DNA of 64,000 nucleotides, taken from positions 32,470,501 through 32,534,500 of the forward strand of contig OY754470.1 of assembly GCA_963575645.1 (NCBI GenBank), read 5' to 3'. Source of the stretch: Xanthostigma xanthostigma (Eukaryota > Arthropoda > Insecta > Raphidioptera > Raphidiidae). The first letter of the stretch is position 1; each line of letters opens with the position of its first letter. The notes beneath the pieces are model-generated. The model did no database searches. It was not told the DNA's origin and saw nothing but the letters and a program-made list of their open reading frames with translations. Below are positions 52,009 through 62,800 of the stretch, one piece after another. The position numbers were made by a program, and so were the translations under genes.

Positions 52009-53665
52009 GTTTGCATTTTCTTATGAGAGAATGATCCAAACCTGAATGTTATAGTGTAAATAGACTTACCTTTGTAAAATAAAGCAATTTTGCCTATAAG
52101 GACTCATTTGCACGCAATTGTCGTGAAGCATGTAAAAACTGCTTGTATGCGTTAAAATGATAGTAAATATGCAGTTTGCATTTTCTTATGAGAGAATGAT
52201 CCAAACCTGAATGTTATAGTGTAAATAGACTTACCTTCATGAAATAAAGCAATTTTGCCTATAAGGACTTATTTGCCCCTTATTGTCATAAAGCATGTAA
52301 AAACTGCTTGTATGCGTTAAAATAATGTATAATATGCAGTTTGCATTTTCTTATGAGAGAATGATCCAAACCTGAATGTTATAGTAAAAATAGACTTACC
52401 TTTGTAAAATAAAGCAATTTTGCCTATGAGGACTCATTTGCACGCAATTGTCGTGAAGCATGTAAAAACTGCTTGTTTGCGTAAAAATGATAGTAAATAT
52501 GCAGTTTGCATTTTCTTATGAGAGAATGATCCAAACCTAAATGTTATAGTGTAAATAGACTTACCCTTATGAAATAAAGCAATTTTGCCTATAAAGACTC
52601 ATTTGCACCTAATTGTCGTAAAGCATGTAAAAACTGCTTGTCTGCGTTTAAATAATGGTTAATATGCAGTTTGCATTTTCTTATGAGAGAAAGATCCAAA
52701 CCTGAATGTTATAGTGTAAATAGACTTACCTTCATGAAATAAAACAATTTTGCCTATAAGGACTCATTTGCCCCTAATTGTCAAAAAGCATGTAAAAACT
52801 GCTTGTATGCGTTAAAATAATGGTTAATATGCAGTTTGCATTTTCTTATGAGAGAAGGATCCAAACCTGAATGTTATAGTGTAAATAGACCTACTTTCAT
52901 GAAATAAAGCAATTTTGCCTATAAGGACTCATTTGCCCCTTATTGTCATAAAGCATGTAAAAACTGCTTGTCAGCGTTAAAATAATGGTTAATATATAGT
53001 TTGCATTTTCTTATGAGAAAATTATCTAAACCTGAATGTTATAGTGTAAATAGACTTACCTTTGTAAAATAAAGCAATTTTGCCTACTAGGACTCATTTG
53101 CACGCAATTGTCGTGAAGCATGTAAAAACTGCTTGTTTGCGTAAAAATGATAGTAAATATGCAGTTTGCATTTTCTTATGAGAGAATGATCTAAACCTGA
53201 ATGTTATAGTGTAAATAGACTTACCTTTGTAAAATAACGCAATTTTGCCTATAAGGACTCATTTGCACGCAATTGTCGTGAAGCATGTAAAAACTGCTTG
53301 TCTGCGTTGAAATAATGGTTAATATGCAGTTTGCATTTTCTTATGAGAGAAGGATCCAAACCTGAATGTTATAGTGTAAATAGACTTACCTTTGTAAAAT
53401 AAAGCAATTTTGCCTATAAGGACTCATTTGCACGCAATTGTCGTGAAGCATGTATAAACTGCTTGTCTGCGTGAAAATGATAGTAAATATGCAGTTTGCA
53501 TTTTCTTATGAGAGAATGATCCAAACCTGAATGTTATAATGTAAATAGAGTTACCTTTGTAAAATAAAGCAATTTTGCCTATAAGGACTTATTTGCACGC
53601 AATTGTCGTGAAGCATGTAAAAAGTAAAAACTGCTTGTCTGCGTGAAAATGATAGTAAATATGCA
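52009..53665 (+). repeat. 10-monomer HOR, unit 1 (1,657 bp)
   Basis: Nine 165-bp monomers and one of 172 bp. Markers are ccccttattg, agtaaaaatag, cctaaatg with cccttatg, tgtcaaaaagc (52781), gacctactttc (52888), ctgcttgtcagcg with aatatatag, gcctactagg, gatctaaacc with ataacgc, gtataaactgc and the 7-bp insert. The next unit repeats all of these 1,657 bp later. Confidence 0.9.
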
Positions 53666-55245
53666 GTTTGCATTTTCTTATGAGAGAATGATCCAAACCT
53701 GAATGTTATAGTGTAAATAGACTTACCTTTGTAAAATAAAGCAATTTTGCCTATAAGGACTCATTTGCACGCAATTGTCGTGAAGCATGTAAAAACTGCT
53801 TGTATGCGTTAAAATGATAGTAAATATGCAGTTTGCATTTTCTTATGAGAGAATGATCCAAACCTGAATGTTATAGTGTAAATAGACTTACCTTCATGAA
53901 ATAAAGCAATTTTGCCTATAAGGACTTATTTGCCCCTTATTGTCATAAAGCATGTAAAAACTGCTTGTATGCGTTAAAATAATGTATAATATGCAGTTTG
54001 CATTTTCTTATGAGAGAATGATCCAAACCTGAATGTTATAGTAAAAATAGACTTACCTTTGTAAAATAAAGCAATTTTGCCTATGAGGACTCATTTGCAC
54101 GCAATTGTCGTGAAGCATGTAAAAACTGCTTGTTTGCGTAAAAATGATAGTAAATATGCAGTTTGCATTTTCTTATGAGAGAATGATCCAAACCTAAATG
54201 TTATAGTGTAAATAGACTTACCCTTATGAAATAAAGCAATTTTGCCTATAAAGACTCATTTGCACCTAATTGTCGTAAAGCATGTATAAACTGCTTGTCT
54301 GCGTTTAAATAATGGTTAATATGCAGTTTGCATTTTCTTATGAGAGAAAGATCCAAACCTGAATGTTATAGTGTAAATAGACTTACCTTCATGAAATAAA
54401 ACAATTTTGCCTATAAGGACTCATTTGCCCCTAATTGTCAAAAAGCATGTAAAAACTGCTTGTATGCGTTAAAATAATGGTTAATATGCAGTTTGCATTT
54501 TCTTATGAGAGAAGGATCCAAACCTGAATGTTATAGTGTAAATAGACCTACTTTCATGAAATAAAGCAATTTTGCCTATAAGGACTCATTTGCCCCTTAT
54601 TGTCATAAAGCATGTAAAAACTGCTTGTCAGCGTTAAAATAATGGTTAATATATAGTTTGCATTTTCTTATGAGAAAATTATCCAAACCTGAATGTTATA
54701 GTGTAAATAGACTTACCTTTGTAAAATAAAGCAATTTTGCCTACTAGGACTCATTTGCACGCAATTGTCGTGAAGCATGTAAAAACTGCTTGTTTGCGTA
54801 AAAATGATAGTAAATATGCAGTTTGCATTTTCTTATGAGAGAATGATCTAAACCTGAATGTTATAGTGTAAATAGACTTACCTTTGTAAAATAACGCAAT
54901 TTTGCCTATAAGGACTCATTTGCACGCAATTGTCGTGAAGCATGTAAAAACTGCTTGTCTGCGTTGAAATAATGGTTAATATGCAGTTTGCATTTTCTTA
55001 TGAGAGAAGGATCCAAACCTGAATGTTATAGTGTAAATAGACTTACCTTTGTAAAATAAAGCAATTTTGCCTATAAGGACTCATTTGCACGCAATTGTCG
55101 TGAAGCATGTATAAACTGCTTGTCTGCGTGAAAATGATAGTAAATATGCAGTTTGCATTTTCTTATGAGAGAATGATCCAAACCTGAATGTTATAATGTA
55201 AATAGAGTTACCTTTGTAAAATAAAGCAATTTTGCCTATAAGGAC
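53666..55245 (+). repeat. 10-monomer HOR, unit 2 (last monomer diverges)
   Basis: Repeats 52009 onward at an exact 1,657-bp offset: tgtcaaaaagc at 54438 and gacctactttc at 54545. By eye I find only a couple of differences, ttatccaaacc against ttatctaaacc (near 54683) and gtataaactgc against gtaaaaactgc (near 54284). The match stops near 55245, where unit 2 has ggactcatttg and no 7-bp insert. Such near-identity implies a recent duplication. Confidence 0.88.
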
Positions 55246-55810
55246 TCATTTGCACGCAATTGTCGTGAAGCATGTAAAAACTGCTTGTCTGCGTTGAAAT
55301 AATGGTTAATATGCAGTTTGCATTTTCTTATGAGAGAAGGATCCAAACCTGAATGTTATAGTGTAAATAGACTTACCTTTGTAAAATAAAGCAATTTTGC
55401 CTATAAGGACTCATTTGCACGCAATTGTCGTGAAGCATGTAAAAACTGCTTGTCTGCGTGAAATTGATAGTAAATATGCAGTTTGCATTTTCTTATGAGA
55501 GAATGATCCAAACCTGAATGTTATAGTGTAAATAGACTTACCTTCATGAAATAAAGCAATTTTGCCTATAAGGACTCATTTGCCCCTAATTGTCATAAAG
55601 CATGTAAAAACTGCTTGTCAGCGTTAAAATAATGGTTAATATGTAGTTTGCATTTTCTTATGAGAGAATGATCTAAACCTGAATGTTATAGTGTAAATAG
55701 ACTTACCTTTGTAAAATAAAGCAATATTGCCAATAAGCACTCATTTGCACGCAATTGTCGCGATTCATGTAAAAACAGCTTGTCTGCGTTAAAATAATGG
55801 TTAATATGCA
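55246..55810 (+). repeat. Short linker run between 10-mer and block E
   Basis: About three and a half monomers: a subtype 1 monomer, one with gaaattgatag, a subtype 3 monomer with ctgcttgtcagcg, and a diverged monomer with gcaatattgccaataagcac, gtcgcgattc and aaacagcttg (about 55725-55780). The last gains a CpG by gtcgcgatt. Confidence 0.7.
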
Positions 55811-58800
55811 GTTTGCATTTTATTATGAGAGAATGATCCAAACCTGAATGTTATAATGTAAATAGACTTACCTTTGTAAAATAAAGCAATTTTGCCTATA
55901 AGGACTTATTTGCACGCAATTGTCGTGAAGCATGTAAAAAGTAAAAACTGCTTGTCTGCGTGAAAATGATAGTAAATATGCAGTTTGCATTTTCTTATGA
56001 GAGAATGATCCAAACCTGAATGTTATAGTGTAAATAGACTTACCTTTGTAAAATAAAGCAATTTTGCCTATAAGGACTCTTTTGCACGCAATTGTCGTGA
56101 AGCATGTAAAACTGCTTGTCTGCGTTAAAATAATGGTTAATATGCAGTTTACATTTTCTTATGAGAGAATGATCCAAACCTGAAAGTTTTAGTGTAAATA
56201 GACTTACCCTCATGAAATAAAGCAATTTTGCCTATAAAGACTCATTTGCACCTAATTGTCATAAAGCATGTAAAAACTGCTTGTATGCGTTAAAATGATA
56301 GTAAATATGCAGTTTGCATTTTCTTATGAGAGAATGATCCAAACCTGAATGTTATAGTGTAAATAGACTTACCTTCATGAAATAAAGCAATTTTGCCTAT
56401 AAAGACTCATTTGCACCTAATTGTCGTAAAGCATGTAAAAACTGCTTGTCTGCGTTTAAATAATGGTTAATATGCAGTTTGCATTTTCTTATGAGAGAAA
56501 GATCCAAACCTGAATGTTATAGTGTAAATAGACTTACCATCATGAAATAAAACAATTTTGCCTATAAGGACTCATTTGCCCCTAATTGTCATAAAGCATG
56601 TAAAAACTGCTTGTATGCGTTAAAATAATGGTTAATATGCAGTTTGCATTTTCTTATGAGAGAAGGATCCAAACCTGAATGTTATAGTGTAAATAGACTT
56701 ACCTTTGTAAAATAAAGCAATTTTGCTTATAGTGACTCATTTGCACGCAATTGTCGTGAAGCATATAAAAACTGCTTGTCTGCGTTAAAATAATGGTTAA
56801 TATGCAGTTTGCATTTTCTTATGAGAGAATGATCCAAACCTGAATGTTATAGTGAAAGTAGACTTACCTTTGTGAAATAAAACAATTTTGCCTTTAAGGA
56901 CTTACTTCCACCTAATTGTCGTAAAACATGTGAAAACTGCTTGTCTGCGTGAAAATGATAGTAAATATGCAGTTTGCATTTTCTTATGAGAGAAAGATCC
57001 AAACCTAAATGTTATAGTGTAAATAGACTTACCTTCATGAAATAAAGCAATTTTGCCTATAAGGACTCATTTGCCCCTAATTGTCATAAAGCATGTAAAA
57101 ACTGCTTGTATGCGTTAAAATAATGGTTAATATGCAGTTTGCATTTTCTTATGAGAGAATGATTTAAACCTGAATGTTATAGTGCAAATAGACTTACCTT
57201 TGTAAAATAAAGCAATTTTGCCTGTAAGGACTCATTTGCACGCAATTGTCGTGAAGCATGTAAAAACTGCTTGTCTGCGTGAAATTGATAGTAAATATGC
57301 AGTTTGCATTTTCTTATGAGAGAATGATCCAAACCTGAACGTTATAGTGTAAATAGACTTACCCTCATAAAATAAAGCAATTTTGCCTATAAAGATTCAT
57401 TTGCACCTAATTGTCGTAAAGCATGTGAAATCTGCTTGTCTGCGTTTAAATAATGGTTAATATGCAGTTTGCATTTTCTTATGAGAGAATGATCCAAACC
57501 TGAAAGTTGTAGTGTAAATAGACTTACCCTCATGAAATAAAGCAATTTTGCCTATAAAGACTCATTTGCACCTAATTGTCATAAAGCATGTAAAAACTGC
57601 TTGTATGCGTTAAAATGATAGTAAATATGCAGTTTGCATTTTCTTATGAGAGAATGATCCAAACCTGAATGGTATAGTGTAAATAGACTTACCTTTGTAA
57701 AATATAGCAATTTTGCCTATGAGGACTCATTTGCACGCAATTGTCGTAAAGCATGTAAAAACTGCTTGTCTGCGTGAAAATGATAGTAATTATGCAGTTT
57801 TCATTTTCTTATGAGAGAATGATCCAAACCTGAATGTTATAGTGTAAATAGACTTACCCTCATGAAATAAAGCAATTTTGCTTATAAGGACTCATTTGCA
57901 CCTAATTGTCGTAAAGCATGAAAAAACTGCTTGTCTGCGTTTAAATAATGGTTATAATGCAGTTTGCATTTTCTTATGTGAGAATGATCCAAACCTGAAT
58001 GTTATAGTATAAATAGACTTACCTTTATGAAATAAAGCAATTTTGCCTATAAGGACTCATTTGCCCCTAATTGTCATAAAGCATGTAAAAACTGCTTGTA
58101 TGCGTTAAAATAATGGTTAATATGCAGTTTGCATTTTCTTATGAGAGAATGATCCAAACCTGAATGTTAGAGTGCAAATATACTTACCTTTGTAAAATAA
58201 AGCAATTTTGCCTATGAGGACTCATTTGCACGCAATTGTCGTGAAGCATGTAAAAACTGTTTGTCTGCGTAAAAATGATGGTAAATATGCAGTTTGCATT
58301 TTCATATGAGAGAATGATCCAAACCTGAATGTTATAGTGTAAATAGACTTACCCTCATGAAATAAAGCAATTTTGCCTATAAAGACTCATTTGCACCTAA
58401 TTGTCGTAAAGCATGTAAAAACTGCTTGTCTGCGTTTAAATAATGGTTAATATGCAGTTTGCATTTTCTTATGAGAGAAAGATCCAAACCTGAATGTTAT
58501 AGTGTAAATAGACTTACCTTCATGAAATAAAACAATTTTGCCTATAAGGACTCATTTGCCCCTAATTGTCATAAAGCATGTAAAAACTGCTTGTATGCGT
58601 TAAAATAATGGTTAATATGCAGTTTGCATTTTCTTATGAGAGAAGGATCCAAACCTGAATGTTATAGTGTAAATAGACTTGCCTTTGTAAAATAAAGCAA
58701 TATTGCTTATAGTGACTCATTTGCACGCAATTGTCGTGAAGCATGTTAAAACTGCTTGTATGCGTTAAAATGATAGTAAATATGCAGTTTGCATTTTCTT

Positions 58801-59692
58801 ATGAGAGAATGATCCAAACCTGAATGTTATAGTGTAAATAGACTTACCTTCATGAAATAAAGCAATTTTGCCTATAAGGACTCATTTGCCCCTAATTGTC
58901 ATAAAGCATGTAAAAACTGCTTGTATGCGTTAAAATAATGGTTAATATGCAGTTTGCATTTTCTTATGAGAGAAGGATTCAAACCTGAATGTTATAGTGT
59001 AAATAGACTTACCTTTGTAAAATAAAGCAATTTTGCTTATAAGGACTCATTTGCACGCAATTGTCGTGAAGCATATAAAAACTGCTTGTCTGCGTTCAAA
59101 TAATGGTTAATATGCAGTTTGCATTTTCTTATGAGAGAATGATCCAAACCTGAATGTTATAGTGAAAGTAGACTTACCTTTATGAAATAAAACAATTTTG
59201 CCTTTAAAGACTTATTTCCACCTAATTGTCGTAAAACATGTGAAAACTGCTTGTCTGCGTGAAAATGATAGTAAATATGCAGTTTGCATTTTCTTATGAT
59301 AGAATGATCTAAACCTGAATGTTATAGTGTAAATGAACTTACCTTAATGAAATAAAGCAATTTTGCCTATAAGGACTCATTTGCATCTAATTGTCATAAA
59401 GCATATAAAAACTGCTTGTCTGCGTTAAAATAATGGTTAATATGCAGTTTGCATTTTCTTATGAGAGAATGATCCAAACCTGAATGTTATAGTGAAAATA
59501 GACTTACCTTTGTAAAATAAAGCAATTTTGCCTATGAGGACTCATTTGCACGCAATTGTCGTGAAGCATGTAAAAACTGCTTGTTTGCGTAAAAATGATA
59601 AAGCAATTTTGCTTATAAGGACTCATTTGCACGCAATTGTCGTGAAGCATATAAAAACTGCTTGTCTGCGTTAAAATAATGGTTAATATGCA
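55811..59692 (+). repeat. Segmental block E, copy 2
   Basis: Second copy of 47137-49863, about seven monomers longer. It retains a gcttatagtgac / ttacttcc / cctaaatg run near 56,640-57,130 that copy 1 has lost; the 22140 copy also has this run. It has further monomers near 58,620-59,280 as well. Private changes include ttatgtgagaatg near 57976, gcctgtaagg near 57,220 and gataaaatatagc-like tataatagc change near 57,703. It ends with the same 84-bp deletion junction as copy 1. Confidence 0.82.
59447..59692 (+). repeat. Fused monomers with the same 84-bp deletion
   Basis: Monomer starts at 59447 and 59693 are 246 bp apart. The junction near 59600 joins aaaaatgat to aaagcaattttgc exactly as at 49770. 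The shared breakpoint shows that the deletion came before the duplication of block E. Confidence 0.88.
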
Positions 59693-59882
59693 GTTTGCAT
59701 TTTCTTATGAGAGAATGATCCAAACCTGAATGTTATAGTGAAAGTAGACTTACCTTTGTGAAATAAAACAATTTTGCCTTTAAGGACTTATTTCCACCTA
59801 ATTGTCGTAAAACATGTGAAAACTGCTTGTCTGCGTGAAATTGATAGTAAATATGCAGTTTGCATTTTCTTATGAGAGAATG

Positions 59883-62800
59883 ATCCAGACCTGAACGTTA
59901 TAGTGTAAATAGACTTACTCTCATAAAATAAAGCAATTTTGCCTATAAAGATTCATTTGCACCTAATTGTCGTAAAGCATGTGAAATCTGCTTGTCTGCG
60001 TTTAAATAATGGTTAATATGCAGTTTGCATTTTCTTATGAGAGAATGATCCAAACCTGAATGTTATAGTGTAAATAGACTTACCTTTGTAAAATAAAGCA
60101 ATTTTGCTTATAAGGACTCATTTGCACGCAATTGTCGTGAAGCATATAAAAACTGCTTGTCTGCGTTAAAATAATGGTTAATATGCAGTTTGCATTTTCT
60201 TATGAGAGAATGATCCAAACCTGAATGTTATAGTGAAAGTAGACTTACCTTTGTGAAATAAAACAATTTTGCCTTTAAGGACTTACTTCCACCTTATTGT
60301 CGTAAAACATGTGAAAACTGCTTGTCTGCGTGAAAATGACAGTAAATATGCAGTTTGCATTTTCTTATGAGAGAATGATCCTAACCTGAATGTGATAGTG
60401 TAAATAGACTTACCTTTGTAAAATAAAGCAATTTTGCTTATAAGGACTCATTTGCACGCAATTGTCGTGAAGCATATAAAAACTGCTTGTATGCGTTAAA
60501 ATAATGTATAATATGCAGTTTGCATTTTCGTATGAGAGAATGATCCAAACCTGAATGTTTTAGTGTAAATAGACTTACCCTCATGAAATAAAGCAATTTT
60601 GCCTATAAAGACTCATTTGCACCTAATTGTCGTAAAGCATGTAAACACTGCTTCTCTGCGTTTAAATAATGGTTAATATGCAGTTTGCATTTTCTTATGA
60701 GAGAAAGATCCAAACCTGAATGTTATAGTGTAAATAGACTTACCTTAATGAAATAAAGCAATTTTGCCTATAAGGACTCATTTGCCCCTAATTGTCATAA
60801 AGCATGTAAAAACTGCTTGTATGCGTTAAAATAATGGTTAATATGCCGTTTGCATTTTCTTATGAGAGAAGGATCCAAACCTGAATGTTATAGTGTAAAT
60901 AGACTTACCTTTGTAAAATAAAGCAATTTTGCTCATAAGGACTCATTTGCACGCAATTGTCGTGAAGCATATAAAAACTGCTTGTCTGCGTTAAAATAAT
61001 GGTTAATATGCAGTTTGCATTTTCTTATGAGAGAATGATCCAAACCTGAATGTTATAGTGAAAGTAGACTTACCTTTGTGAAATAAAACAATTTTGCCTT
61101 TATGGACTTATTTCCACCTAATTGTCGTAAAACATGTGAAAACTGCTTGTCTGCGTGAAAATGATAGTAAATATGCAGTTTGCATTTTCTTATGAGAGAA
61201 TGATCCAAACCTGAATGTTATAATGTAAATAGACTTACCTTTGTAAAATAAAGCAATTTTGCTTATAAGGACTCATTTGCACGCAATTGTCGTGAAGCAT
61301 ATAAAAACTGCTTGTCTGCGTTAAAATAATGGTTAATATGCAGTTTGCATTTTCTTATGAGAGAATGATCCAAACCTGAATGTTATAGTGAAAGTAGACT
61401 TACCTTTGTGAAATAAAACAATTTTGCCTTTAAGGACTTATTTCCAACTAATTGTCGTAAAACATGTGAAAACTGCTTGTCTGCGTGAAAATGATAGTAA
61501 ATATGCAGTTTGCATTTTCTTATGAGAGAAAGATCCAAACCTGAATGTTATAGTGTAAATAGACTTACCTTCATGAAATAAAGCAATTTTGCCTATAAGG
61601 ACTCATTTGCCCCTAATTGTCATAAAGCATGTAAAAACTGCTTGTATGCGTTAAAATAATGTATAATATGCAGTTTGCATTTTCTTATGAGAGAATGATC
61701 CAAACCTGAATGTTATAGTGAAAATAGACTTACCTTTGTAAAATAAAGCCTTTTTGCCTATAAGGACTCATTTGCACGCAATTGTCGTGAAGCATGTAAA
61801 AACTGATTGTCTGCGTTAAAATAATGGTTAATATGCAGTTTGCATTTTCTTATGAGAGAATGATCCAAACCTGAATGTTATAATGTAAATAGACTTACCC
61901 TCATGAAATAAAGCAATTTTGCCTATAAAGACTCATTTGCACCTAATTGTCATAAAGCATGTAAAAACTGCTTGTATGCGTTAAAATGATAGTAAATATG
62001 CAGTTTGCATTTTCTTATGAGAGAATGACCCAAACCTGAATGTTATAGTGTAAATAGACTTACCCTCATGAAATAAAGCAATTTTGCCTATAAAGACTCA
62101 TTTGCACCTAATTGTCGTAAAGCATGTAAAAACTGCTTGTCTGCGTTTAAACAATGGTTAATATGCAGTTTGCATTTTCTTATGAGAGAATGATCCAAAC
62201 CTGAATGTTATAGTGTAAATAGACTTACCTTCATGAAATAAAGCAATTTTGCCTATAAGGACTCATTTGCCCCTAATTGTCATAAAGCATGTAAAAACTG
62301 CTTTGATGCGTTAAAATAATGGTTAATATGCAGATTGCATTTTCTTATGAGAGAATGATCCAAACCTGAATGTTATAGTGTAAATAGACTTACCTTTGTA
62401 AAATAAAGCAATTTTGCCTATAAGGACTCATTTGCACGCAATTGTCGTGAAGCATGTATAAACTGCTTGTCTGCGTGAAAATGATAGTAAATATGCAGTT
62501 TGCATTTTCTTATGAGAGAATGATCCAAACCTGAATGTTATAATGTAAATAGAGTTACCTTTGTAAAATAAAGCAATTTTGCCTATAAGGACTTATTTGC
62601 ACGCAATTGTCGTGAAGCATGTAAAAAGTAAAAACTGCTTGTCTGCGTGAAAATGATAGTAAATATGCAGTTTGCATTTTCTTATGAGAGAATGATCCAA
62701 ACCTGAATGTTATAGTGTAAATAGACTTACCTTTGTAAAATAAAGCAATTTTGCCTATAAGGACTCATTTGCACGCAATTGTCGTGAAGCATGTAAAAAC

